In this document: positions 47,395 through 59,313 of the stretch, one piece after another
How positions within the stretch are numbered: the stretch's first letter is position 1
Layout: every line of letters starts with the position of its first letter
Source of the DNA: Strongylocentrotus purpuratus
Lineage: Eukaryota; Echinodermata; Echinoidea; Camarodonta; Strongylocentrotidae
DNA: 64,000 nucleotides
Assembly (NCBI RefSeq): GCF_000002235.5
Contig: NW_022145599.1
Coordinates: 21,834,155-21,898,154 of the forward strand
Direction of reading: 5' to 3'
Position numbers and translations under genes: made by a program
Notes under the pieces: model-generated
Seen by the model: the letters and a program-made list of their open reading frames with translations, nothing else
Databases searched by the model: none
What the model was told of the DNA's origin: nothing

Positions 47395-48069
47395 CTCCTT
47401 TAATATAATGATTTTGACAGATGGGTTTTAGAGATAGAACAAAGTTCAAATCTTCAAAGAACTTTATTGATCAATCTCTATGGCTCTTAAGATTGCTAAT
47501 GGAAGTTCTGAAATTATGTAATTTTGATGTATCAAGAATAAAAATTACAATCACTTCATGAAAAGAGGCTATAAGTTGTTTATATTTTATGGGTAACAAT
47601 GAAATGAAGAAAAAAAATGCTTTTACTAAAATGTTGACTAAATTCACAATCATGCCTACACGTGGCATATGTATTCGAATTTTAACATGAACATTCTTAC
47701 CTTGACTAGGGTAGTCCAATCTAATTAAATATAATTCAATGAAAACCTATTACATGTAATTTAATTCTCGTGGGAGCTACAAAATATTCAACATAGTACT
47801 TACTTCATTATTTCAGGTATTTAAATAATAAGAAGGATGTATATTTGTCATGGTAAACAAAACTTATTTTAATTGAAAGCATTTCATGTGATTACTTTTG
47901 ATATGAGGATTTCTTTATGATTTGTTGATAATTAAAGATAAATCTATTCATGATAAAAGCAACCATTCGACGATTTCCAGATGTAGCCCCTCTTACTGTA
48001 AACACTCTTTTCAAATGTTATTATCAGTTTCCATTCCTTAACCCAGAAATGATACCATAATGTCATATA

Positions 48070-48413
48070 CAGGCGCGTACGCAGGGGGGGGGGGGGGTTG
48101 AGGCGGTTACACCCCCCCCCTTTGGTAATTTAATGTATGTAAACCCCCTAAAAAAAACCTAAAACCCCCTTTTTTTTTTTTTTTTTTTTAATTAAAAAAA
48201 AAAAAAAAAAGAAAATTATGCCCACGGCCGACCTAAAAAAGGGCAAAATGTCAAATTTCCAATTTCGAAACCAAAAAAAAAGAAAAAAAGTGACCTCTTA
48301 CCCGCCCCCCCCCGCCTATTCAGCGGCTGGCTGAGTCGTTGCGAAATTTTCGGACCGATTTATAAATGTTAAACCCCCCCCCCCCCCTTGAACAAATCCT
48401 GCGTACGCGCCTG
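48070..48413 (-). mobile_element. Poly-G-rich hAT-like element, copy 2
   Basis: Reverse orientation relative to 18480-18903. Ends CAGGCGCGTACGCAGG and CCTGCGTACGCGCCTG with perfect 8-bp duplication GTCATATA (48062-48069 and 48414-48421). Internal islands TTCAGCGGCTGGCTGAGTCG and AAATGTCAAATTTCC match the other copies. Confidence 0.9.
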
Positions 48414-48847
48414 GTCATATATAATTACTTGATTGACAACGCAAGATTAAAAGTAATAACTTTTGTTTAAAATATATCAAAACCTTCTTTTTGACAGGAA
48501 ACGAAAACGGCAATGTCTTGTATAAACACTTTATTGACACGCAAGACGAACCTTGTTTATATTATATTTACATAACCTTTAGTTGAAAATCTTGTTTTTA
48601 GTTTCCGTTTATTAAAGATAAAGTTGAGTTCTGTTCATGCGAACAATTCTAGACATTTGTAATCCTAGAAGTGATAACAAATCGAATAATCTTGTATGTA
48701 AGCCGCGTGTACTGCACACGGAATTGGGTATACGGAACTAGTCATACATGTGACATTAACGTTTGGTCCCAGGTCCTTTAGCTATTTCTTGTCGTATTTC
48801 GAATATGGCTTTTTAGCCATAAACATACCAATACATTGAACCACTTA

Positions 48848-49334
48848 GACCCCCCTTTACAGTGAGCAAAAAAGCCGGTCCAGGCCGGGCCGAGCGGCGG
48901 CCGGCCTAGCACTGTAAACGCGCAAAAGGCCAAATGCGAGGCCAAAAGTGGCCGCGCATTTGACCCTGCTCTGGAGGTAGTCTCGGCCGCGGCCAGGCCC
49001 GGGTTTTTCTCACTGTAAACGCACGCAGGGCTAAATGCGCGACCAAGTGTTACCCCGGAAGTGAAAGTTCGCCGTGTATAGGAAATTGGGGAAAAGATTC
49101 ACTGTAAATATCCCCCGCGCGCGCGACCGGATCTGCACTGTGACCCCCCGGCGCCCCCCCCCCAATAATCGTTTGTTTACATGCAGAGCGCCACTACGAC
49201 AAAATATTGAAAGGTTACAATTTAGGCCGCGGCCGAGCCTGCCACTGTAAACGCACAAAATTGCAGGGCCGAGTAGGCCTGGCTCGGCCGCGGCCCAGCC
49301 CGGCCCTGGCCCTTTTTTTCACTGTAAAGGGGTC
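48848..49334. mobile_element. GC-rich PIF/Harbinger-like MITE at a TTA site
   Basis: Ends GACCCCCCTTTACAGTGAG and CACTGTAAAGGGGTC are inverted repeats flanked by TTA (48845-48847 and 49335-49337), the PIF/Harbinger signature. The interior is strongly GC- and CpG-rich (GGCCGGGCCGAGCGGCGGCC) in an AT-rich region and carries several CACTGTAAACGC sub-repeats. The empty site is seen in unit A (ATCATTTAGCCAGTA, about 23688). No coding capacity. Confidence 0.8.
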
Positions 49335-50034
49335 TTAGCCAGTACAAATTCATTCAATTGATAGCACTTGTTTTCAGTTTCGATTTCTTAACAAAGAAAC
49401 AATCATAAAATTATTGTCATATGATAGCATTCTATTTACAATTGCAACTATTTACAAATGCTAAAACACCATCGCCTTCGATAATTTAGAATCTGGTGTC
49501 GAAAGAACTTACATGTCATAAAAGCTGCCTTTCAACCAATCAGATATCGCAAATAAATGGGTTGATGTTTCATATATTGCTATGCATCACCACTCTTATC
49601 AATTTTCAACAAAACTGCGATTGGATGAATAACCAAGCGACTGATCAGAAATTTGCTGATGAAATCACGCTTTATCTATATTTCCTTGTCCGGTTTCTTG
49701 GCTCAGTGATTGTTCGTTCGGTATATATTTTCGTCTCAAGGATAATTACCAAATCTAGACTTCTCCTTCTCGATCGACTTTCTTGGATTACGAGACTCCT
49801 TTAATCAATGGTGAGCTTCATTTTAACATTAAGACCATCACTATATTCGATATGCACTAAGTATCCGTATGTACTCCAGTGTATGGTTGTAGTAACTTGT
49901 TCCGCTATCAGCTATATCGTTATATAAGACAGCAAAGATATTAAATTTAATTGAATTTATCTTCTGCAAACATACAAACCAAATTTCATTTCAACGGTAC
50001 AACAAATACAAAATCTAACATTTTCTTGAACGTA

Positions 50035-50522
50035 CACTGTTGGTCATAATGGTGAAATAATTATTTTTACCCCGTTTATTGAATGATTTTGACAATGATT
50101 TATTCCTAATAGATCTAGATAATAGTATACCATCTCAGATGTTATTGAATGACAATTGGGGAGTGTTTGTTTTGCGTGACTGCTAAAGCATGTGTGTGTG
50201 CATCAACTAGGGGACATACGTCCTTAAGTCATAATTGACAGTAATGGGGATTGATACCTCATAAGAGGGCACTAATATAGAACATCCCCAACATAAAAAA
50301 ATCTTCTACGGGGCATGCCTTGAACCATAATGCATGGCCCTACCGAGGAATTTTTCCTGTTTGGGACTCGGGGAAAATACAATGAACTATTGCAAATTTA
50401 TTGCATTTTCTTTGTTTTTTGTTTTTGTGGGGGCGTCTGTGAAGCTGCTAAAGTGTAACCTCACGCTATAGTGTAACCTAACGCCTAAGAAACTGAAAAA
50501 AGGTTCACTTCAGCGGATACGC
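50035..50522 (+). repeat. Left terminal inverted repeat
   Basis: Pairs with 55721-56149. Well-matched blocks include TTTATTCCTAATAGATCTA, GGGGAGTGTTTGTTTTGCGT and CCTTAAGTCATAA. The inner block at 50440-50515 contains AGCTGCTAAAGTGTAACCTC and GTTCACTTCAGCGGA. Confidence 0.85.
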
Positions 50523-50759
50523 TATATACACACTGATACACAGTGGAACCGTTATTGAGGAGCACACGCTAACCGTAATTTGTTGGGAAACACAGGCGAA
50601 CCATAATAGTTGCTCTTAAGGGACATCGCGAATCACCAACTTTGAAGTGAAATTCGTGATGAAAATATGCGACAAATCTCATATTTTGTCTCGATTTTTA
50701 AATTTATTTAGTTATATTCTATTTCCTTTCCTTCTGCTTTCTTTCTCTTTCTCTCTCTT

Positions 50760-50833
50760 CCTCTCTTTCTTAATATATCTCACTTCTATAACCCCCCTCT
50801 CTCTCTCTCTCTCTCTCACACTCTCTTTCTCAT

Positions 50834-50870
<37 letters not shown>

Positions 50871-50872
50871 AT

Positions 50873-50908
<36 letters not shown>

Positions 50909-50990
50909 CCTTCTCTCTCTTTCTCTATATCTTCCCCCGCCCTTTCTGTTTTTCTCTCTGTCTCTCTCATCTTCTTCTTCCTTTTTCTTT
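50760..50990. repeat. (CT)n microsatellite inside the foldback-like element
   Basis: CT dinucleotide tracts with two copies of TTTCTCATCTCATTCT between them. The associated serine/leucine frame is an artefact. Confidence 0.9.
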
Positions 50991-50999
50991 CTATCTATT

Positions 51000-51589
51000 A
51001 ATTGCTGTTTTGCTATAGCCGAGCTTTAGAGCCTTTCTACATTGTTGGAAGGCCCAACAATTTGATGGACACCAGGCTGATGGACACACTTAAGACACAC
51101 TTCTGCATGGATTTTCAAAACATGTTTATGAAGACGAATATAGTGATGAAAGTACAACATTAGGGTTTTCTGCGTACAACACAAACCTAAATAAATTATT
51201 GGGCACTCCTTCGTCAAATTCGTCTTCAAACATATTTGTTTTATTAATCATTGCAGAAGTGTGTTAAATGACATCCTCTTTCACATCATTATATAATTTA
51301 ACTGAAATTTTGCTATAAAATATTAAGACAATTTTGGGCTCCCAACACTTTAGAGGGGCTGTGTTTATAGTGCGTTCATTACATACATTCAGAAACATAA
51401 GGGAAAGCTCAATTTGATACGCTGACCGTTTTAAACGCAGTATAAATTCAAACATCTTTGGCTCTAACCAACCACATGGCCACATGATTGTTTCACGGTG
51501 AAATAATAATATCTGTGAAAATGTCAGGTGTTTAAGGCCCCTCTAAAGTTTTGGGAGCCCCACAAATTTCATGGCAAAACATTGATCTA
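51000..51589. other. Interior of the foldback-like element, nothing recognised
   Basis: Unique AT-rich DNA between the CT tract and the SINE. AATTTGATGGACACCAGGCT and nearby words look low-copy within the window. No gene supported. Confidence 0.35.
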
Positions 51590-51815
51590 CATTTGCCACT
51601 CTCCACCCAGGTGTTAATTAATGGGTACCCGGTAAGATGCGAAAGCTAATGTGCTTAGATTAGCAAGTGTGCGCTTGAAAAAAAATATGACGCCTGGCTG
51701 GAATGCTCCCAAGGGAGTGAAGAATGTGCATACATTGTGTGCGGGTAAGCCTGAATCCATTGACCCGGGTAATGATATGATTGCAGGGCCCTCAGGGAGA
51801 ACAGTATAAATACTG
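51590..51815 (+). mobile_element. SINE body without tRNA head
   Basis: Starts near the module CTCCACCCAGGTGTTAATTA then ATGGGTACCCGG shared with SINEs at 5471 and 28291. It continues with GACGCCTGGCTGGAATGCTC and ends GGAGAACAGTATAAATACTG. The pol III head is missing. Confidence 0.55.
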
Positions 51816-51822
51816 ATGAGGC

Positions 51823-52245
51823 CAGGCGCGGATCCAGGTTTTTTCGGGGAGGTGGGGGAGGGGGGGCAAATTTGAAATTATGCGAGCCAAATATTGGTAC
51901 GTAATGGTGACACCGGCAATGGCAAAAACGTTTGGGGGGGGGGGGGGGGGGTAGACGAAAAAAAACCCATCACCCCACTTTTATATGCAGGTCCCGCTGA
52001 ACATTTCTCGGCGGGGGTCAAGGGGTGGAGCCCCCAGAAGCTTAGGGGTATAGGCATTGAATTACTGTCAGATGAGCATATTTTGATACCTTATTTGTGA
52101 CACTGGCAGGACACAAATTGGTGTGGGGTCCATTTATGCATCAATTAAAAAAAAAACTTAAACTCTGAGGGGGGTACATCCCTCTCAGACACCCCTTCCT
52201 TCATTGCACGTCCATTCGCCTCCCCCACCCCCCCCCCCCAACAAA
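51823..52245 (+). mobile_element. hAT-like fragment truncated by the satellite
   Basis: Starts CAGGCGCGGATCCAGGTTTT, a hAT-style terminus, and contains G and C runs. No matching right end is found before the satellite begins, so it is probably truncated. Confidence 0.45.
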
Positions 52246-52254
52246 ATAACATGG

Positions 52255-55037
52255 CGCTTAAGTGTAACATGCTGCTAAAGGGTAACCTGCTGCTAAAATA
52301 TAACCTGCTGCTAAAGTGTAATCTGCTGCTAAAGTGTATCTTGCTGCTAAAGTGTAACCTGCTGCTATAGTGTAACCTGCTGCTATAGTGTAACCTGCTG
52401 CTAAAGTGTAACCTGTTGCTAAAGTGTAACCTGCTGCTAAAGTGTAACCTGCTGCTTAAGTGTAACCGGCTGCTAAAGTGTAACCTGCTGTTTAAGTGTA
52501 ACCTGCTGCTATAAAGTGTAACCTGATGTTAAAGTGTAACCTGCTGCTAAAGTGTATCTTGCTGCTAAAGTGTAACCTGCTGCTATAGTGTAACCTGCTG
52601 CTATAGTGTAACCTGCTGCTAAAGTGTAACCTGTTGCTAAAGTGTAACCTGCTGCTAAAGTGTAACCTGCTGCTTAAGTGTAACCGGCTGCTAAAGTGTA
52701 ACTTGCTGCTATAGTGTAATCTGCTGCTAAAGTGTAACCTGCTGCTAAAGTGTAACTTGCTGCTATAGTGTAACCTGCTGCTAAAGTGTAACCTGCTGCT
52801 AAAGTGTAACCTGCTGCTAAAGTGTAACCTGCTGCTAAAGTGTAACCTGTTGCTAAAGTGTAACCTGCTGCTAAAGTGTAACCTGCTGCTATAGTGTAAC
52901 CTGCTGCTAAAGGGTAACCTGCCGCTAAAATATAACCTGCTGCTAAAGTGTAATCTGCTGCTAAAGTGTAACCTGCTGCTAAAGTGTAACTTGCTGCTAT
53001 AGTGTAACCTGCTGCTAAAGTGTAACCTGCTGCTAAAGTGTAACCTGCTGCTAAAGTGTAACCTGTTGCTAAAGTGTAACCTGCTGCTAAAGTGTAACCT
53101 GCTGCTTAAGTGTAACGGCTGCTAAAGTGTAACCTGCTGCTTAAGTGTAACCGGCTGCTAAAGTGTAACTTGCTGCTATAGTGTAACCTGCTGCTAAAGT
53201 GTAACCTGCTGCTAAAGTGTAACCTGCTGCTAAAGTGTAACCTGTTGCTAAAGTGTAACCTGCTGCTAAAGTGTAACCTGCTGCTTAAGTGTAACCTGCT
53301 GCTAAAGTGTAACCTGCTGCTAAAGTGTAACCTGCTGCTATAGTGTAACCTGCTGCTAAAGGGTAACCTGCCGCTAAAATATAACCTGCTGCTAAAGTGT
53401 AATCTGCTGCTAAAGTGTAACCTGCTGCTAAAGTGTAACTTGCTGCTATAGTGTAACCTGCTGCTAAAGTGTAACCTGCTGCTAAAGTGTAACCTGCTGC
53501 TAAAGTGTAACCTGTTGCTAAAGTGTAACCTGCTGCTAAAGTGTAACCTGCTGCTTAAGTGTAACCGGCTGCTAAAGTGTAACTTGCTGCTATAGTGTAA
53601 TCTGCTGCTAAAGTGTAACCTGCTGCTAAAGTGTAACTTGCTGCTATAGTGTAACCTGCTGCTAAAGTGTAACCTGCTGCTAAAGTGTAACCTGCTGCTA
53701 AAGTGTAACCTGCTGCTAAAGTGTAATCTGCTGCTAAAGTGTATCTTGCTGCTAAAGTGTAACCTGCTGCTAAAGGGTAACCTGCCGCTAAAATATAACC
53801 TGCTGCTAAGTGTAATCTGCTGCTAAAGTGTAACCTGCTGCTAAAGTGTAACTTGCTGCTATAGTGTAACCTGCTGCTAAAGTGTAACCTGCTGCTAAAG
53901 TGTAACCTGCTGCTAAAGTGTAACCTGTTGCTAAAGTGTAACCTGCTGCTAAAGTGTAACCTGCTGCTTAAGTGTAACCGGCTGCTAAAGTGTAACTTGC
54001 TGCTATAGTGTAATCTGCTGCTAAAGTGTAACCTGCTGCTAAAGTGTAACTTGCTGCTATAGTGTAACCTGCTGCTAAAGTGTAACCTGCTGCTAAAGTG
54101 TAACCTGCTGCTAAAGTGTAACCTGCTGCTAAAGTGTAATCTGCTGCTAAAGTGTATCTTGCTGCTAAAGTGTAACCTGCTGCTAAAGGGTAACCTGCCG
54201 CTAAAATATAACCTGCTGCTAAAGTGTAATCTGCTGCTAAAGTGTAACCTGCTGCTAAAGTGTAACTTGCTGCTATAGTGTAACCTGCTGCTAAAGTGTA
54301 ACCTGCTGCTAAAGTGTAACCTGCTGCTAAAGTGTAACCTGCTGCTTAAGTGTAACCGGCTGCTAAAGTGTAACCTGCTGTTTAAGTGTAACCTGCTGCT
54401 ATAAAGTGTAACCTGATGTTAAAGTGTAACCTGCTGCTAAAGGGTAACCTGCTGCTAAAATATAACCTGCTGCTAAAGTGTAACCTGCTGCTAAAGTGTA
54501 ACCTGCTGTTTAAGTGTAATCTGCTGCTAAAGTGTAACCTGATGTTTAAGTGTAACCTGCTGCTATAAAGTGTAACCTGATGTTAAAGTGTAACCTGCTG
54601 CTAAAGTGTAATCTGCTGCTAAAATATAACCTGCTGCTAAAGTGTAATCTGCTGCTAAAATATAACCTGCTGCTAAAGTGTAACCTGCTGCTAAAGTGTA
54701 ATCTGCTGCTAAAATATAACCTGCTGCTAAAGTGTAATCTGCTGCTAAAGTGTATCTTGCTGCTAAAGTGCAACCTGCTGCTAAAGGGTAACCTGCCGCT
54801 AAAATATAACCTGCTGCTAAAGTGTAATCTGCTGCTAAGGTGTAACCTGCTGCTAAAGTGTAACTTGCTGCTATAGTGTAACCTGCTGCTAAAGTGTAAC
54901 CTGCTGCTAAAGTGTAACCTGCTGCTAAAGTGTAACCTGCTGCTAAAGTGTAACCTGCTGTTTAAGTGTAACCGGCTGCTATAAAGTGTAACCTGCTGCT
55001 ATAAAGTGTAACCTGATGTTAAAGTGTAACCTGCTGC
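52255..55037 (+). repeat. 18-bp satellite array (CTGCTGCTAAAGTGTAAC), higher-order structure
   Basis: About 154 tandem units of an 18-bp monomer with recurring variants (GCTATAGTG, TTGCTAAAG, CTTAAGTG, CGGCTGCT, GCCGCTAAAATATAAC, GTGTATCTT, CTATAAAG). The marker GCCGCTAAAATATAAC occurs at 52921, 53370, 53784, 54197 and 54795. Spacings of 449, 414, 413 and 598 bp show higher-order blocks of about 23-25 (or 33) monomers amplified as units. Because 18 is a multiple of 3, several frames are open and translate as hexapeptide repeats (such as LLLKCN); these are not genes. Confidence 0.97.
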
Positions 55038-55720
55038 CATGGGCGGTGCCACAGGGGGGCGGGGGGGACAGGGGAGCACCTGTAAATTTTTTATTATTCA
55101 TTTTCTTTAAAGCAGAAGTGTTTTAGGGGCAAATTTTTTGTTGCTTATAATACATCCACAGGGGTATCCAAGTTTAAGTGAAAACAGACCAATATTGATA
55201 ATAACAATTGGGAAAAACTGATCTGATCGACTCCTTAATTCTCCCAACTATATTATTACAATTTAATTAAAATTAAGGTGATTGTTAATCATCAAAAAGC
55301 AATGAATTGGCTCTATCTACCATTTAATTGTTGAAAGATTTAAACAAATCCTGTCTTACAGTATGTCTTATTTTCATGGGGAAAAAAACGGTTGGGAGAA
55401 TTCAACCAGAACGTCAATGACGTAGCGCTCATCCGCATCTCGCAACAACAAATAACCAAAATAACAATATGTTAGATTTCATATTGAAAACGGTATTAAT
55501 ACTATTTCCATGAAATGTAGAAAGACTATTTATAACTGGATGAGCAGATAAGTAACTGTGAGGTATATACTGGACATAGTGTGGTAACGAATGACGGTCA
55601 GTCTCTAGATCTCATCACGCGTGCGCCTGGCCCCAGCTCAGCTAGCTAGCTCCAGACGTATACACGAACAACGAACGCGCGCCGGCATCACGACCGCTAC
55701 GGCCGCGAGCCCGTTCGCTG
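55038..55720. other. Interior of the foldback-like element right of the satellite
   Basis: Begins GGGCGGTGCCACAGGGGGGC with G runs, then unique DNA. 55600-55720 is CpG-rich (GAACGCGCGCCGGCATCACG). No gene or known family recognised. Confidence 0.4.
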
Positions 55721-56149
55721 AAGTGAACTTCTTTTTCAAAAACTTAGGCGGCAGGTTACACTTTAGCGGAGTTTTCACTTTAGCAGCTTAACAGGCGTCG
55801 ACGTACCCTAGCGCCCGCTGCGTACACTCATGATTCATTGGCTAAGCAATGGCCTTGTTACTGTGAGCCCCCAGGATCAAACCGTGTCGTTGTGCTATAT
55901 TAGTGCCCTTTTATGAGGCATTAATCCCCACAACCGTCAGTTATGACTTAAGGACGTAGGTCCCCTAGTTGATTAGCATAGTAGCACACACATGCTTTAG
56001 CAGTCACGCAAAACAAACACTCCCCAATCGTCATTCAATAAAATCTGAGAATGTATACTATTATGTAGATCTATTAGGAATAAATCATTGTTAAAATCAG
56101 TCTACAAATTTGGGTAAAAATAAATATTTAACCATTATGACCAACAGTG
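55721..56149 (-). repeat. Right terminal inverted repeat
   Basis: Inverse of 50035-50522. The inner part carries TTACACTTTAGCGGAG and CACTTTAGCAGCTTAAC, which are reverse-strand versions of the satellite word. Confidence 0.85.
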
Positions 56150-56151
56150 TA

Positions 56152-59100
56152 GTTGCCCCAAGAAAGCACACCATAGTGCAAATATGGCAAAATTAAAGTT
56201 GCGTACAACATACGTACAATATTCAGTGGGAACACAGATTTCAATTTATAAATTACACCAGTATTTCTTGACAATAATTTACAAAGTTTACTAATATGGT
56301 ACTTCCAATTTAAATATTCATCAATATGCAAGCCAAGAAATTTAAATGTAGATACCCTTTCAATCTTAACACTATTAAACATTACATTTCCAGGCAATAT
56401 ACTCAGGGAATTACTTAAGAGCATAAAAATAGTTTTTTTTTAAAGATTTAAAGACAACTTGTTTGCATGAATCCACAAAGCCACATTAGTCAACTCGGAG
56501 TTTACAGTCTGCAAAAGAGTTTGTAGATTTCTGTGAGAGGAAATACACTAGAGTCATCTGCAAATAAGAATGAATGATAACATATTTGCGGAAAGTTAAA
56601 AATCGTTAATATACACGATAAACAAATGCGGGCCTAGAAGGGATCCCTGTGGGACTCCACAAGTGACGTCCCGTAAATCTTAATCAATTCCATTTAAATT
56701 AACAAACTGTTTCCTATTTGTTAAGTAGCTTCTAAACCAATCTAATGCTATTCCCCTTACACCATAATGGCACAGCTTATCTATCAAAATATAATGATTT
56801 ACAGTATCAAACGTTTTAGAGTAGTCTAAGAAGACACCAACTGTATGCATGCGTGCATCTAAGGCACTGGATATCTTATCCACCAAATGTAGAATAGCAT
56901 TAGTGGTAGTGTGTTTTTCACAGAAACCAAACTTAAAATGTTAGTATTCATCAGAAATGTTATCGTCCGAGTATACATTAGCTTCTCAAGAATTTTAGAA
57001 AAGGAATTCAACAAAGAAATAGGACGATATTTATTCAAGATAAGGGCATCACCCTTTTTAAACATGGAAACAACCTTTGCAATTTTCATTTTCATGGGTA
57101 CAACACCAGTGGTCATTGATAGATTAAATATATGTACGAGGGGTTGTACAATACCAACAATTACATTTTTTATCAACTCATTTGTTATGTAGTCAGAACC
57201 TGGACTTTTCTTATTCTTTAAAGAATGTACAATATAAAACAATTCTTCTACGGTCGTTGGCAATAAAAATAAACTATTATGATTAGGATTTTCTAAAAAA
57301 TATATATTTTTTTTTTTTTTTTGAGACTCTGGAATGACACGCGACAAATTCTGGCTAATATTACAAAAATATTTATTGAATTTATCTACAATAACTTCTG
57401 GATCATCAAATACATTCCCATCAATATTTAATTTACTTACATCAGACGCTTTCGGCTTTGGCTTAAAAACATTTCTAATTACTTTCCATGTCCCTTTTAT
57501 ACCATTGTGTCGCCTGAAATTGAGCAAAGTAATACTGTTTCTTAGCAGCACGTAGGATTGAAGTAAGAGTATTCCGATAAATAGTATATTTCCTATGAAA
57601 AGACTGAGATTTACTAATCTCATACTTATAGTACAACTTATTTTTCCTATTTATTGACCTCAATATATAATTAGTAATCCTTAGCAATTGAGGGGTTGTT
57701 GTACATTTACATAAAAGGTAAATTTTTTATCATACAGCAAAAAGAATGTGTTTAAGAATTTATCATATGAGCTATCAATATCTTGATCACGTAATACTTC
57801 TCTCCAATTACTTGCTAACAACTCATCTCTAAATTTAGCAATACTGGTAGGATGACTTTTTCGAACATATCTATTACTAGAAATATTACGGATATTCCTA
57901 CCAAAATACATCCTCGCATATACTGGAAAGTGGTCAGACAAACCTGAAATTGTAATACCCGCATCTGGTACAGGTCGTACATTACTAAAAAATGTTAACA
58001 ATGAGAGTAGAAGAAGTGTCTGTAACTCTGGTAGGTTTAGTAATTAAGGGTAATAAATAGAAAGATATAAACATGTTTAAAAAGTCACAAACGTATGCAT
58101 TCTCATCGTGCTGAAGAAGATTAACATTATAATCAACCATGACAAAGACTGTTTTATGCAAAAATTTGAAATTTGATAACACACTTTGCATTTCATTTAT
58201 AGACAAATTCACGTTACCTTGTGGCGGTCTTTAAACGACCCCAATTATAATATTTCGTCTGCCAGGAAAAAACAATTCAACAAAGACACTTTCTATTGAA
58301 TCATTCTTTACTGTACATTAACTTCATTTAAAACTCGGTAATTCAACTGCGTGGGAACATTCCATGCGACACCTCCTCCCTTCTATCTTGTCGATTATTC
58401 ATAATTGTATTACTTCCTGGAAGAGAAAATACATTTCCTTCAGTTTCACTTGATACAGTAGCACATGTTCCGCAAAAATACATTTAATTTATCAAAGTTT
58501 GCTTGCATACTATGAACATTAAAATGAAGAAAAGAAAGCTCGTTATCACCAGAATTACCTATCTTTTGAGAGAATTGGCTTTCTGTACAATAATTACAGT
58601 CACTCGTGACAGTGTCATTGCCTTCACCAAGATCATACTCTAACGAGTCTGCGCTACATTCAAAATAGTTACGTATATCATCAGCATTTGTAATCATAAT
58701 GTAAAGATTCATACATGTATAGAGTGCAATATGATTGATAATGATTGACATAGAAAGACAGCCTACTACGTGCAAAAGAAAAGGACACATATATATATAT
58801 ATATATATATATACAACAAAAACATAAAAAATATGCACTATAGGCATAGGAAGACAAGAAAGAAAAACAGCGGAAGAGGGATAGAGAGTGGAAAAGATAA
58901 ACACAAATGAAACAAACATAGAACACTGAAACATCTTTACTGCCAGCAAGAATTTGCCATGAGAAATGTGGTATGAAACAATGTTAGATCGGATGGAGAG
59001 AAAAGAGAAGTACGTAAAAAATAAGAGCAATATGAAACACGTGTGCAGAACATGATGTATCGATCACAGTTTGACAATATCTGCCTCACAGGTAACTAGT

Positions 59101-59272
59101 TACTTGATGAAACCATCATGTGAGTCCTTGATGCCAGAAAATATGCGGCCATCGATGCTCCACGCCCTCAAGACTTTCTCCGAGTGACACATCTGGTGAT
59201 AAAGTTTCTGATTTGTTGCAAACAGATCCTCATTTATGTACATACCCGTCCCCTTGAGCTTGGAACGGGATT
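56152..59272 (-). mobile_element. CR1/L2-like LINE, 3'-truncated, with ORF1 end, endonuclease and RT
   Basis: On the minus strand, from right to left. ORF1 C-terminus (about 59250-59103): GTGMYINEDLFATNQKLYHQ and AWSIDGRIFSGIKDS. Endonuclease start (about 58530): LSFLHFNVHSMQANFDKL. Endonuclease end (about 58030-58130): VDYNVNLLQHDE and LITKPTRVTDTSSTLI. Pre-RT and RT fingers (56859-57623): KKSPGSDYITNELIKN and NKYRPISLLNSFSKILEKL. Palm motif A (56680-56886): GVFLDYSKTFDTVNHYILID. RT/thumb (56152-56424): FKFLGLHIDEYLNW and LILPYLHYGVLSWGN. Several frame breaks separate these parts and motifs B and C are not in an open frame, so the copy is dead. It is cut after LSWGN by the end of the foldback-like element. 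A (TA)n run lies between the two ORFs. Confidence 0.88.
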
Positions 59273-59280
59273 GTGTCCAA

Positions 59281-59313
<33 letters not shown>

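Larger units (their letters stand above)
50035..56149. mobile_element. 6.1-kb foldback-like element with long terminal inverted repeats and internal satellite
   Basis: The outermost 18 bases, CACTGTTGGTCATAATGG, are identical in inverse at both ends, and each end abuts a TA. Inverted similarity extends over about 430-490 bp: an outer block of about 235 bp, a diverged spacer, and an inner block with GCTGCTAAAGTGTAACCT-like words and GTTCACTTCAGCG. The interior contains a CT microsatellite, a SINE, a hAT-like piece and a 2.8-kb satellite built from the same GCTGCTAAAGTGTAAC word. No transposase is seen, so it is non-autonomous. Sea urchin TU elements are a known precedent for long inverted repeats with tandem sub-repeats, but identity with them is not shown. 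Confidence 0.75.

Noticed and set aside
54546-54876. Open frames on both strands encoding hexapeptide repeats (LLLKCN, SSRLHF)
   Set aside because: They follow mechanically from an 18-bp satellite, whose length is a multiple of three; no start context, domain or selection signal.
52255-55037. Possible CRISPR-like or spaced repeat array
   Set aside because: Units are directly adjacent 18-mers with no unique spacers, in eukaryotic DNA.
50035-56149. Reading the 6.1-kb inverted-repeat element as a large virus-like transposon
   Set aside because: No polymerase, integrase or structural gene is visible between the arms; the interior is satellite, SINE and low-complexity DNA.
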